Below, piece after piece: positions 43,101 to 58,100 of a DNA stretch of 64,000 nt. A model generated the notes under the pieces. That model saw only the letters and a list, made by a program, of their open reading frames with translations. It was not told the origin of the DNA and did not search any database. Location of the stretch: NCBI RefSeq assembly GCF_017591425.1, contig NW_024466004.1:35094501-35158500 (forward strand), read 5' to 3'. The position numbers and the translations under genes are program-made. The stretch's first letter is position 1; every line of letters starts with the position of its first letter. The DNA is from Ochotona curzoniae (lineage: Eukaryota > Chordata > Mammalia > Lagomorpha > Ochotonidae).

Positions 43101-46100
43101 TGGGACCCTGCACCCATGTGGGAGACCCGGAAGAGACTACTGGCTTCGGATTGGCTCAGCTCCAGCCGTTGCGGCCGCCTGGGGAGTGAATCATTGGACG
43201 GAAGATCTTCCTCTCTGTCTCTCTTTCTCTCTGTATATCTGCCTTTCCAATAAAAATAAAATAAATCTTTTAGGGGAAAAAAAAGAAGTTATCATCTCTT
43301 TCACATTAAAACTAAATGCAACAAAATGCATTTTTGCTAAATTCCTAATTGTTTTCAATTATGCTCTAAATTCTTGTTCATGACTATTTCCACGAAAAAA
43401 GAGCCAAATCTTAAAGAGATCAGTTGTATATGTGTAAATTTCCATTCCTGCATTTTTTTGGTATAATGAAATATTTTTGGTTTACTTAAATATTGAAATA
43501 TTATATAAAGTAATGAAATATTAGGCTAAAAGAAAAAACTTCTACAAAAGTAGCAAAACCTGCTATCAGGCCCAGCGTGATAGCCTAGTGCCTAAAATCC
43601 TTGCCTTGCATGCCCCAGGATTCTATTTGGGCACCAGTTCTAATCCCAGCGACACTGCTTTCCATCCAGCTCCCTGCTTGTGGCCTGGGAAAGCAGTCAA
43701 GGATGGCTCGAGGCCATGGGACCCAGAAATCATGTGGAAGACCCAGAAGAGGCTTTGGGCTCCTGGTTTCAGATTTGCTCAGCTCTGGCCATTGAGGCCA
43801 CTTGCAGAGTGAAGCAGCAGACGGAAGATCTTCCTGTCTGTCTGTGGTCCTCTCTGTATATCTGACTTTCCAATACAAAAAAAAAAAAAAACTGCTATCA
43901 AATTAGATATGAATTACTCATTACTCAACTATAAAAGACTGAAAATATATTAAAAACAAAAGCAAAGACTACACCTACATTTACTTCACAATTGTTTTAA
44001 ACAGAAAACAAAAAATTCCAACTGATAAATTCATTCATAATGAAAATGTTATGACTTTCTTAGTTTACTGCATGTTATTCAAACATGCTTTTAGATAACA
44101 ATGGAGTATACAGAGATTAAAAAATTCTAGTTAGATATAAGCACTGAACCTATATGTAGATAGAGTTCAAATATATAATTATTTTTAAAGCAAACTGTAA
44201 GTGTATAATTTTTAAAAGTCTATACATGAGTCAATGATAATACTGCCACAAACAAAAAATATAAGCAATCTCGTTTTGTGTATCTCAGGCATAAGAAAGG
44301 AAGAGAAACTACAATTTAAATGTAATTCAGAAAAACTGTTTTATAATTTATCAAGAGAAATCTTGTATCTTCTTGCCTCAACACCAAAAGAAAACACTTT
44401 GATTCCCTCCCTTCCCTAAACACATAAAACTTCTTCCATTGAAACTTTACAAAGCACAGCATAAAATTAATACTCAGAATATGTGTTAAAAGGGGAGATT
44501 TATTAAAGTTATGCGTCTTATACAGAAATATACATACTTAGAAGCCATCTTCTTGCACTGGTACTCTGCAAGCAAATAAATGTCTCCCCTTGTGGTAACA
44601 CAGACAGTTGCCCCATCACTTGCGGCAACCAAAGACAGAGCAATGTCCTTATGATGCAGAGCGGAAACTTGACGAGGAGCAGTCACACATTTTTCTCCAT
44701 TGGGATCTAGCAAATAGCCTAAAAAAAATCATCATACAAAGAAACAAATCATAGAATACCCGTCTCAAAAACCAATTTATGCTTGACAAAGCAAAAAATG
44801 ACTCTTACCTAGCTGTCCACCATTGAGTCCCATAGTGTAAACAGCTTCTCGTGTCCACAGCACTGTGTGAAACCTGCCTGCTGCTACTCCAATGACTGTC
44901 CGTCCTTTCAGGTACTTTGCCTGTATCTTTTCCAAAAGACAAGACTGCAACTTACTACGTACTCTAGTACAACAGTTCAAAATCCAGTAAACCAGTGGGG
45001 TAAATATTTGTATGGTATATTTGCTGCTGATGTTTCTCCAAAACAAAGGCCAATCACTGCTAACAGAGCAGAGCACTCAATGAAGATGCAGACTACTCAC
45101 AACAAAATATCCCTACACACTTTCAGTCAACAGTTTTAACATAAAAAACTGACACAGTACAAAAACCAAATCATTACCTTTTGGTTACTTATGTTTTCCT
45201 ACATAGCAATATGTAAAACAGGCATTCTCATTCCTTACTAGAAAACACATCCAGGCTCCTATAACAGAGGCACTTTTGAGATTTGGGCCTAAGAAGTTTT
45301 TGTTATGAAGGATTGTCTTATGTACCATTTGGTGTTTAGCAGCACCGCTTAGCTCTACCTCATGTCAGTAGTACCACTAGCCTCGTTCAGTTTTGACAAT
45401 GAAAAATAATTCCAGGCATTGTCAAATGGCTTTTGTGAGTCAAAACTGATCCTTATTCTGAATGCTAAACATGTCTTTATCCATTTACAGCTCCAAAAAT
45501 ATTTCTGTCATTTCTAAGTCTATAAAATGATTAAATCATCACAAATCGCATTTCTTTTGAAAAATATGAGGTTGAAGACTTCTAATTGTTTAAGGATGAT
45601 TTCTATTGATTCATTAGTTACCCCAAATACAACAGTACTAGACTTAAGCACTTCATTTAAAAAAAAAAGTATACCCAGAAATAATTTTAACTTCAGAGGA
45701 TTAAATCAGCAAATATGGATGACGATTCTAATAACACATTAAACTACAGCACCGATCTCCATTCTGTGTACCATAAGTTCCTGAGTGGTTGTACACAGGG
45801 CACTTTCCAGTGATAGTTGTGCACATGGGAGAGAGAAAGGACAAAGAATAGTGACTTCTAGATCCATGTTTTCTCTCAACTACCAAATATGACACCCACA
45901 GATAGGCAGATTTAATAACTCTGATTAAAATTGAGTTTCTGGGTAACTAACTTATACTGGCCCATTTTGTATTGATGAATTTCATTTTTCTTAAGAAGGG
46001 CCTAAAAACTGCTAAGTTTCAAATCTCCTAAATCTAAATTTATGAATCCTTCAACATTGAATCTGGGGTGGTTTGATAGCTAATCTACTACGTATTTCAC

Positions 46101-49100
46101 TTCTTAAGTGGTTTCCTTGTTATTCTAAACAAATGCTAATTTGTTCTTTGCTCGTTTTCAACTGTGAAAATTAAAATATAGATACATATGTGTATTTATA
46201 TGTTTAAACATACATGATGATGCCCACTGAACATAGAGTTAAATCAATAAAATAAGTTGTTCTGTCAATACCTTAATATCTTTTTGTTCATATAAGTTTT
46301 ATAACAAATAGTCACATTAGTGCTTAAATAAAGAAGCTTACCTGTCTGGGTACATTACAACTAGCAGGTGGAGGAATAATTCCCAACTGATGAAAAATAT
46401 TTAGACCAAATGTATAAACACACCCATCTTCAGTTAACACAACAGTATGATCCTTAGCAGCTGCTACTTGTGAACAATTATGACCAGTCAATCCTTCCAC
46501 AAGTCTGGGAACCTTTAAAATTAAATTAATTTCAGTATAATATATTAACTTTTTGCATTAAAATGCGATTAAAGTATAATTATATTATGTCCAACATGAT
46601 ATGACTAAATCCATATGTATCACAGATAACCTTTATATTTCAGCAAAGAGCAGGTAAGTTTAAAAAGATATCCCATTGGCTTATAAAAGAAGTGGTGAAC
46701 CAAAAAAGACATAAGTAAAATAATCAATTGAATAAACAATTAATCATTAATAATTAACAAATAAGAGAACTCAGCTCAATAAATATTTTTTAAACCTTTA
46801 TCATATTCCAAGCATAAATTTGGTTAGAATGAGTAAAGAGAACTCAAAATATTCACTGGTATTAAAAAATAATAACAAAATAAGGGAATCCAGGCTTCCC
46901 TTCTTCTGGAGTCACGGGTCCTAAGCTTAAATCCTACTCTTTACATACATAAGGTTTCTCTCATGTGAGACCTCTGATGTGTTACAATAGATGTAACTTG
47001 CCACTTACAAGTTATTTAATCTCAAAAATTCCCTAACCTCTCTGTACATCATTTTCTTCTGAAAGAAATAACCAACCAATAAATGATTTTATTTATATTT
47101 TCAGGTATAAAAGGAAGATACTCTCTTAACACACAAGGTGTGTCATGAAGATTATTATGATAACGCTAGTGCATAAAAACAAAAATTACCAAAAACATAT
47201 CTTAAAAAAAAAATGGAAGTTATTGCCACTATACTTTTCTTTCCTTTTGAAGGCCAACCTTGAAGAGTTCATAAATATACCAATAATCACCTCAAAAAGA
47301 AAAATTTAACAATACCCCAGTGAGCCAATTTTCTGGAATGTGATAAATTAAGTTTCTTCCAACTATACCATTTCAGTAACTTAATCAATTTCTTGATTGT
47401 GCAACGAATCCACTGGCTCAATTTCTGGATCCCAGATACTTTCATGAAAGTGCAAAATAAAAAAACCCGGACTGCCTCAGGAAAAAGGTTGAAGAATTAG
47501 TCTTTTTTTATTTCAACTCTGAAAATATTATAAAGCTTATTTATATACACTATGACTCAACAATTGCTGAGAACAAAATATTATTTTTCGTCCATACCAC
47601 TGTACCATATTAAGTCCTTAATTTGGATACTGTGTTTTAGAAAAGCAATTTATCATTAACTGATATGTTATTTTCTCTTAACACTTGATTAAAAAAAACT
47701 TAGTTAGCTGAAACTTCTAGTTTATCAGAGTTTTACTATTGCTAGCTAATCAATATAGTAACATTCTAATTACCAAGCATGTCTGTTCATCTCCATGGCC
47801 TAAACGTCCTCCAGGGCCATGACCACAGGTGTACACTTGACCTTTCTGGGACAAAAAAACTGAATGAAACTTGCAAAGTACTACCTAAGGGGAAATAAGA
47901 AAATAATATTAAACTTCTCAAATTAAGCACATATTATTTTACTTATTAAAGATTTTTTCTTAATTGAAAAGGCAGAGTAGGAGATGGGGGAAGAGACAGA
48001 AAGAGATCTTTTATTCCACTGGTACTATGGCTACAATAGCCAAAGATGGGGCAGTCAAAAGCCAGGCACTAGGCACTTGTATGCAGGAGCCCAAGGATTC
48101 GGACCTTTGCTTTCCCAGACACACTAGCAGGAAAGTGGATCACATGTGGAGTGGCCAGGACTCGAACCACTGCCCCATATGGAATGCTGGTGCCCCAGGA
48201 GGCAATTTTACCCGCTACACCACAACATTGGCTATAATATCTTTTGTATTACAAAAAGAATTCAAATATTCTAATTGTTTCAACCACATGAAACACCTAT
48301 CATGAGGCTTAATTATACTATTATTTCTATTTTGTACAAAATGTTTAAAATTTTTTAAGAAATATAAAAAATATGCATGCTTTATTTTAAAATTATGTAT
48401 ACTACTCTAACATGGAAAAAGAAAAAATATATATAATTAAAATTGTCACCTACAGAAGAAATTTAAAAAAGAAAAACGTAATGGTTATGTTACAAGATGT
48501 AATGGCTAGTTGTGCTCCAAACTAATAAAGTACAAATAGTGAGAATTGAGCAGAATGTGATAAGAAAAATAAAAATTACCAAATAATGATAAAAATGCCT
48601 TAAATCATTTATACACAGAGATGAAGAGGCAGAATGTCCGTTTTTCATCTCTGGCTTTATCTAACATATATTTAATGCTATTATGCAACATCAAAAATGT
48701 TTAGGGCCCAGCACAGTAGTGTAGTAGCTAAAGTCCTCATCTTGCATCCACCAGGATCCCATATGGACACCAATTCTATCCCGGATTCTCCACTTCCCAT
48801 CCAGCTCCCTGTCTGTGGTCTGGTAAAGCAGTAGAGGATGGCTCAAAAGCTTGGGGCCCTGCACCCGCCTGGGAGACCTGGAAGAAGCTCTTGGCTCCTG
48901 GCTTCGGGTCAATTCAGCTTCAGCTATTGTGGCCACTTAGTGAACCAGCAGGTGGAAGATCTTCTCTGTATATCTCACTCCTCCTCTCAGTATATCTCAC
49001 TCTCCAATATAAAAAATTTGTTTACATTTATTTTTTCTTTCCTATTTCCATTCTTATCTGCCTCATTTGCATGAACTTTCTTATGCCAAGACACACACAA

Positions 49101-52100
49101 CACACACATAATCCACTAATCACCCTCTAGAAGACAAGAATACTGCTATGGTCAACAAAAAAATTCTATATTGTTTTAAAACATTACTTGCATTTGTATT
49201 TCTTACCTGTAAATATTTGTAAATTAGGAAATGAACATGACTGGGAAATAAAGAAACCCTGAAATCATTTTCATAAAGTGAAAATCCTATGGAATATGAA
49301 AAACTATAAAATGAACTATCAGCTCTAGATATTTACATGCATCCTTAAAGAACTCAGAGAATTCTATGAACACAATCAATATGCCACTCAAAAAATAAAC
49401 AAAAGTATTGGAAAGATCTTTATTTCACTTAGCTGTAAAACAAATAACATACAAAGACATGTAAAATTAAAATCCAAATTTGTACCTTAAAGCTAGAAAT
49501 TACAAAGGAAAATCATTTTATGAATCAAAAACATTTTATTTATTATTAGGATACCATTCTACAACTTCTAATTTCGATCATTATCTGAAAGCATAAGTCA
49601 TCAACTTAAGCTTTAAATGAAGTAACTCAATATTTCTTTTTCAATTATCTGGAAAATGTAAAGATAATATTAACATCCTCCACCCAGTAGTAGTCTTTGA
49701 TTTGCTCCTATATCAGAAACAACCCTTTTTCAACAACTAATAGGGCTTTTTATACCATTCGTTTCAACTTTCTCTTCCCTGACTGACACTTATACTGCTT
49801 TCCTCCTTTTCAAATCCATACATGGTCCATTCCCTGAATCTTCAATTCATAATAATGAAATCCCCTTGATTCCTAAACATTCACAGAATAATCCTACACC
49901 TTTGCTTTAGCTAAAATGTGACTTCCTTTTTGAGCACACTGTTCTATCTATAATGGTGCTGAAATATGTTCCATTCTTCTGTAGTACATATATTTAATAA
50001 GAAGGTACATCAGCCTAGTTTCCCAGTATCACCATTATTATTTAACTCTTGTATAAAAATTTTGTCTCTTTAAAGCATTCATGAAATTGGACTGTATAAT
50101 GCACTAACTCTGGGGAAGAAAAAGCAGGCATCTTTCTTATGCTCCAACTCGGATTAATCATTCCTGCCTACTAAGGAGTGAATCACCATTTTAAAGCTTC
50201 TGAGGACCCACTCAAACTCATTGTGCATTTAAGCTCTGAACTCCATAGAGACAGAACTTGTTAGCTATAAATACCTACTATCCCTCACATTCCCCAAAGA
50301 TTCAGACACCAGACTTACAGTTTCTGCCCATCTCAAGTTCTTTCATTATCATTAGTTCTTTCCAAGTATATGTGAATAATTACCAGAATCAAATCATAAC
50401 TCTTAAGGATAAAACAACACTAAACTCTATAGTATTTTGTGAAGCCTTAAAAATGATAACCATAAGTTATCCAAGTATTTTTTACAATGAAATGAATATA
50501 TTAATAACCACACCAGGAAGACAATCAAATTGGCCCTACTGTAGGTTTATGAATTCTAACTAGCTCTAAAAACTGAAAGTTCAATCTTAAAATAAGAGCT
50601 AAAGGTTTGCCAGTATGTAATCCATGAAGGTTAGGTCAAAGTTGAGAAGAACCAGTACTGCAGTAACTGAAAAGCTAAAAAACACATATTCTGTATAAAG
50701 GCAGCTTTTTTAACTTCAAAGTCAGAAAAAAAGTAAATGTGAGAAGCAAATCATTAAGTTGTACCACTTAAAGTTTTACAACTGGTTACATTAAAGAACG
50801 CAGGATTGCTTGCAAAAAATGTTAACACAGGATTTGAACAAATTCACTTAAGAAGTTGAAGAATTTCATTTTTTAAAAAAGGCCACTTTGGCACCAGCAT
50901 GGATGACTACTGTCTTTGCACTGGCATGGGATCCTGGGAGCCTGGGATGGTGCCAGCCAGGTCTGTGTGAACCTAGGGCTCACACCCAGACAGGGAGAGA
51001 GAGCCTGGGGATTTCCCCAGGTGCTTGGTCCTAGGTAGCAAAGAGGAGAGGAGGGGAGAGCCCAAGGTTAGCAAGCTGGCCTGTTGGGCTGATTATTGGG
51101 CTTGGAGAACTTTGAATGGCCTTGGATCTTAAGTGAACGGAGAGGGAAGGTTCCAGGCAGCACATGTGCCAGGAGCTTGGGAATCTAGTGGGCAAACAGA
51201 GCTCCAGGCCAGCACACCACCTCACCAGAAAACTGGACTTCAGAAGGCTGGGCTGGACAACCCATGCATTCTTAGTAGTGAGGGAAGGAGGTACAGGGAA
51301 GTGTGGGAGGGAGGACCGCTGAGGGAGTATGTTGCAGGTGAGGAATGACTTCTGGGGGACTTCAACTGCCTCTGTATGTGCATGTGAGTGAGAAGCCTGA
51401 GACTGGCTGGTTTGGAGGAGGGAAGCTGGAGGACCTTTCTGGATCAGATCGATGCACCAGCCCACATGGGAAACCTGAGCTGGGTTAGTTAGCATCTACC
51501 ACCTACACACACTTAGCCAGGGCTGAGGGTCTACTATGGATCATAGTAAACACCAGTGAGTGTCAGATCAGGGGACGGGTAATATTAGGGTGGGCAATGA
51601 CAAGAACAAGCATATGAGAGAACATGGTCTGCGGGGGCAGATTCGTTGCAAATATGTGGGCTGGGTTGTGATTCCCACTGGTGAGTGTGAGAGCTGCAAT
51701 GGGGCAGCAATCTAGGATGGACATGACTAGAGTTTCCCTGAGCATGGCTGTGGACTGGGTCTGGGTTGTGCCAGACTGGGCTAGACTCCAGCACCCACTG
51801 ATCTGAGAACCAAGGTGGGTATAGGATGGGCTGAGAGAGATATTTGTACCCACTGAAGCACACAGGAGTTATGTCTGGGAGTGGACCAGTTGTGGCTGGG
51901 CTGTAGCAACAAACCGTAAAAACTGGAATGGGTGTGGGCCAGTTGGGCAAGACCAGTTTCTGACAAGAGAGAAGGTAGACTAGGTCAATCTGGGCTAAGG
52001 ACTCCCTGGAACATGCGAGATCTGCCACTGGAGGAGACCCAATAAAGGAGTTTGGGAAATTCCTTCATCAGGATGCAGTCCTTGCAGGTGCACACAAGAA

Positions 52101-55100
52101 CCAAGGCAATTAGCAGCCTAGACCATGCCAGGTTAAAATACCCTACCGCATATCTTGTGGGTCAGGTCTGGGGACAGACAGAGCTGGGCTAGTGTATAAC
52201 ATCCACTGACAGATTGGAGAACCAGGACAGGGTGCAGGAGGGCCAGGTTGGGCTGCAATACTAGCCAGTTCACATTAGAGCTGGGACAGGGATCTAGCTG
52301 GATTGGGCCAGGCTGTAACACCCACTAGCAGGAGCTAGAACTGGGGACAGGCTGGACTTGGGATATAAATGTGATAGTGGACGCTGATGTGAGGTGAGTC
52401 ATGCCAGCCTGGGGTCAGTGGATGCCAGGATAATGAGCTCTGGGGGCAGGTGACCCAGCGGAAGCGGGTCGCCTGACTAGGGTCCTTGGACCCACCTGTG
52501 AGGTGGATGCCAGGTTTATGAGCCTTGGCCATGGGGGATCCAGTACAGCTCAGGCTGGATGGCCCGAGTCCTGGGGCCTGCCTGCCAGGTAAGTGCCACC
52601 AGGTTCATGGACCCAGGGGGCAGGGAATCCAGCAGGTTTCAGGTCACCTGGCCCAGTTTTTGAGGCCCACCTAGGAGTGAAAAAGGCAGAGCAGTGGATG
52701 CAGACCCTGATGCACATGGAGAACATGGCAGCTCTTGGATACCACAGCAGAGGTAGAACTGGAACAAATTTGACAAGTACTGCAGCCAAACAATGACAGC
52801 AAAAATCTGGGTGAATGGAGACTTGATGTTGACTATGTCAGCCAATGGAAAGTTGCTTCACTCTTAGAAAGGCAAAATCGACAGCATTTCAGAACTATCC
52901 TAACCACTTGGGCAGAACCTTTGGAACATGTACCGCAACAGGGCCCTTGGTTGATACCAGGTGGTGGTTTCCCAGCCCTGGGTCATTTGGGAGACTGGAT
53001 GTGGATTCGCCCTTGACCTCTCCCCTTCTCCCAGAGACAAAAAGAAACAGAAAATCTGGAAATAACAATTTCACCCACTTTTCCCTAATGCTCAATCCTT
53101 CCTAGCATCATTTTGATGATGTAATCATCATCAAAAAATAAATTATTAAAATAAATAATAAATTAAAAAAATAAAATAGAAAGAAAAAGCTAGAAAATTA
53201 ACAAAATGTTTTTTTCAAAATTAAATTAGTAATTGTATAGAATCTTCTAATTTCTAATAATGCATAAACAACTCATTTTTGGTGTGTTTATTCAAACTAT
53301 AATTAAAGACAATAAAATCTAAAATAAAATTACTAAAGTTCTACTGATAAATGTGTTCATTAAAATATCATTGTACCTCAAACAGATTTAACAGAATCCA
53401 AATGAAAAATGAAACTACTAAACATAAAAGCTCTTTTTAATCTTAATGCAGAGTGTACTTCAAAATACCTGCTTGATGTAAACACCACTCCTGGAGAAAA
53501 GATCCACCAGCTCTGGATGATGCTTGCTATTCTGGCTTCCGTGACCCAGAGTAAAATTAGTATTGTCACCCCAAGTGTAGACATCTGTGGGATCTACAAT
53601 GAGAACCAGTTTTACAGCCATACAGATCTTAAAACAAATGTCAGTTAGGTTCAACTAGAGATATACACTACTGATAGGTTCACCTAAAACTGTTTCTTTA
53701 CAGGAACTAACATGATGACTATACGCAGAAAGACACCATTATTAAAAAAAAAAAGAAGTTAATGCATTAATACATAATTCTAGAAAGAGAAATCAGAAAA
53801 TCTAAATCATAGTAAAAGTCTTAGCATACTTAAACAGTTGTTTTTTGTTTTAAAAAGTATAATTTATCTTAACATCTAGATGCACACACACACATATTTC
53901 AAAAGCAGGGCACAACAGAGAGAAAGAGAGAAATTATCCATGCACTAGTGTACTCTCCACATGCCTGAAATAATAGGACTGGGAATTGCACCCTGCTCTC
54001 CCACATGGGTGACAGAAGCCCAAGTACTTGGACCATCTCTTGCCTCCTTCCCAGGCACATTAGCAATAAGCTGGACTGAAAGCTCAGTAGTCACAACTAG
54101 AATCGGCACGGTGTTATGGAATGTCAGCCATGTAAGAAGCTTAACCCGGTGCACCACAACACCAGCCCTTGTTCCTTGTTTTCAAGTGGTCAAATTTAAA
54201 ATGCTAAATGAGTAAATTGCCATAATAAGTTTCTATGAAAATAAAGTTATTCTAACTGTAAGCTGTGATGGATTCATAAATAATAATAAAAAGGCTCTAA
54301 GTAAAATTTATATTACTATTTCTATAGAAACATTAATTTTCAACTGGTTGCTCTCCAGACACAAAATCACAACAGTGTTTAGACAACATTTCATTAAACT
54401 GTGATATTACTAAATCACAAACACTATTAAATATATCTCTATCTTAGAAAAACCAGAAGACAGCATTCCAAATTTTCACCATAAACAAATATTAAATGTT
54501 TGAGATGACAGATATTCACTCTAAAAACTGCACAACGCATACATAAATAAAAATACCACATGCTACTCCATAAAGGCGTATAATTCTTACATGGCTACTA
54601 AAAAATTTCTAAAAGAATTTTTTTTTAGTTTAGTTATTTGAAAGAAGAGGCAAAGAAATCAATCTTCCATCCACTCTAGCCATAATGGCCTGTGCTGGAC
54701 CAGGGCAACGCCACATCATCCAGGGGACCCACATGGGTGGCAGGGGCTTAGACATTGGATAAGCTTCCCTGCTTTTCCCAAGACATTAGCAAAGGGCTGG
54801 AATACAGGTAGAGCAATCAAGATAAAAACCAGTGTATGTACATATGGGCTGCTGGAGCTGTAGGCTTTATGTACTATACAACACTGCCCTCAATTTCTAA
54901 AATCTTAATCAAAAAAATTTAACCATAGTGAAGTTTATGCTATAAATTTACATTTTTTTATTGTGGGAGGCCAACAAAATCCTAGAATGGTAAAGTATAT
55001 CTAAATGCAAAATAAATAGTACCCCCCCCTTTAAACCTATTCTCATTTTCTGCTATACCCATAAAAAGGCAAACAAACTAGAGGGAAAATGAAATTAGGA

Positions 55101-58100
55101 TATATGAGTAGAACAATCACTTTCATTTATTTTTTCTTCTACTTCAAATGCTGATATTACTTTCCGGATGCACATTACTGTTAAAGTAGATACAACTCTG
55201 CTTAACCCTTTCAGCCTGTATTTTTATGCTTAAAAAAATGAGGCTGCAACTGGAAAATGCAAAATGTTTTTGATAAAACCAAAAACGTCAACCAAAACAC
55301 TCCAAAGTAACTATCCATACAAAATAAATCTCAGCTATTTTACTAAAAATAAAATGTCATGAAAGTTTCCAGAGCTGTACCTTGATATATTCTATCTGTG
55401 GAATTTTCTTACCAGTATTCTTGAATACTACATGTCTTGGTCTATCCTTCATTATAAGATCCAAAGCTGACAAGCCTTCTTTATCTTGAATATACAGACT
55501 AACTCCATGCTGAAAAAGAAAAAGAAAAAAAAAATTACACATTTTGTGTTTTATCAATTTACCAAATAAAAAATTTCCTATTCTTACACTGCAAGAATTC
55601 AATGATCAAACTTATAAAAACACAGTAAAAATATACATTTCACATTTAAAAGGTTTAAAAATGACATTTTCTCACAATCACACATATTCCCCTCACAAAG
55701 AATAAAGAGAACCAAACATCAATTGCTTCTAAAAATGTGAAGAAATAAGAACATTTTAAAACAAAACAAATTAGATTTGACAGTTTCATGATAAGGCAGG
55801 TTTGTCTTGATGGCAGTAGCCTGGATCTATAGCTGTATGCACAACATGTGTACAACTTTCTTTGTATTTAAAGAGACATTTAAAGGTTGCAATTATGTCA
55901 AGGCAATGACAGCACAACAGTTACATTAGGACTTACTTTTTTATAATATAATCACCTATGCTCTATTTCTTTTTGTGTTAAATTCTATTACTTGCATTGT
56001 TCATATTAATTAAGACAATTATATTCTTATTTCTATGAAGGCACTTCAGAAACAATGTGGACAGAAATTTTTAAAATGCTTATCTTGGTGTAAAAAGGTT
56101 TGCATAATTTTTTCATTATATCTGTATGAATATTCCAAAATTTCTTATACCAAGATAAATGTACATTCTAATTGCATTTTTCATGAACTTTCTGAAATAA
56201 CCTCATATTTGGTAGATATTTTCTAAATTTTTATAACATCCACAGCAGTCTCCTGTAACTCACATACAGGCAAATCCACACACACACACATTTTTTTAGG
56301 AATTTGTGAGTGTGGGTAAGGTACAGTGGAACAAAACATTAATCCTGCGCCTGTAACACAAGGATCCCATATGGGTGCTGATTCATGTGGCTGCTCCACT
56401 TTCAATCCAGTACCTGTGCATAGCCTGGTATATCAGTGGAGGGTGGCTCAACCCCTGCAGTCCCTGGATCGTCCTTGGAGACCTAGAAGCACCTGGTTCA
56501 TGCTTCAGATCAGCTCAAGACATTACATCCATTTAGGGAGCAAACCAGCAGATGGAAGATCTCCCTTTCTCTGTCTCTCCTTCTACCTACAAATCCGCCT
56601 TTCAAATAAAACTAAAATATATTTTTCTAAAAAGTCTGAATGCATGGTGCAATGACTCAATGGCTAAATCCTCGCCTTGCATGTGCCAGGATCCCCTATG
56701 GGTCCCTGCTTCTCCACTTTCCAACCAGCTCCTTGCTTGTGACCTGGGAAGTGGAAAATGGCCCAAAACCTTGGAACCCGCATGGGAGACCTAGAAAAAG
56801 CTTCTGGTTCCTGGCGTCAAATCGATTCCACTCTAGCCATTATAGTCACTTAGGGAGTGAGCCATTGGACGGAAGATCTTTCCCTCTGTTAATCTAACTT
56901 TCCAGGGAAAACAAACAAATCTTTTTTAAAAAATCCGAATATGTGTGTGTTTAAAAAGAAAGTTAAGGCAATCTACGATCTTTTTTATTTTTACAATTCA
57001 AAAATGAAATACCGTATTTTCTTCATTGTTAATTAAGGCAGTACCTCAGCTCAACCTTTTACAGTATTCTTTTTTCATCCTTTTAAAAATAACTAAGTTA
57101 AGGGGAAAGGATAAAGAACATTACTAAATTCCAATTATTATTATAATCTTACTAGACTTTTTTCTAAAAGATTTATTTTATTTTTATTGGAAAGGCAGAT
57201 ATACAGAGAGGAGGAGAGACAGAGAGGAAGATCTTCCATCCGGTGGTTCACACCCCAAGCGGCCACAATGGCTGGAGCTGAGCTGACCTGATCTGAAGTC
57301 AGGAGCCAGGAACCTCTTCTGGGTCTCCCATGTGGGTACAGGGTCCCAAGGCTTTGGGCCATGTTCGACTGCTTTCCCAGGCCACAAACAGGGAGCTGGA
57401 TGGGAAGCGGAGCTGCAGGGATTAGAACCAGCGTCCGTATGGGATCCGGAAGCATCCCAGGCGAGAATTTTAGCTGCTAGGCCACGGCGCCAGGCCCTAT
57501 TATATTTTTTAAAGTATAAAATGTATGCCTTTCCAAGAATAATTTCAAATATTTGCTGACAGTTTAATAAATGTCAGTGTAAAATTGGTGCTCTGAGGCT
57601 CATCCAGTCTCCTGCTAATGCTCTTGGGAAAGCCCTGGATGATGGCCCAAGTACCACCTATGTAGAAAACCCTGATGGAGTTCCTGGTTCTGGCTGTAGG
57701 CCGAACTTAGCTGTGCGGCCACCTGGAGACCGAATCAATGGATCAAAGTTTCTCTCTCCTTACCTTTTTGTTGCTGTGCCTTCAAAATAAATAAGTAAGC
57801 AGACAAGATACACAGATACTAAGAGAAAAACAGATGTGAAATTTAAATTCCAAGGACAACTTACAAGAATAAGAGATCTCAAACAAGTGATAAGAACAAA
57901 TGTCATTTTATTTTTAACAAACTAAATGGAACATATAAAGATTAAGGACAATATATATCTGATAAAATAAAACTTCTCAATAAACAGATTACACTTACCT
58001 TTAACAGAGCCCAAACACAATCAATATGTCCATAAAAAATGCTTCTGTGCAATGCTGTCCAGCCTGACTCCTTGTCTTTCACCAACAGATCCACTCCTTT

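Noticed and set aside
51031..51495. 154-residue minus-strand open frame in VNTR retroposon copy 2
   Set aside because: GC-rich repeat sequence has few stops; copy 1 does not preserve the frame and no domain is recognisable.
51585..52028. 147-residue minus-strand open frame
   Set aside because: Overlaps another open frame on the same strand in the tandem-repeat core; a composition effect.
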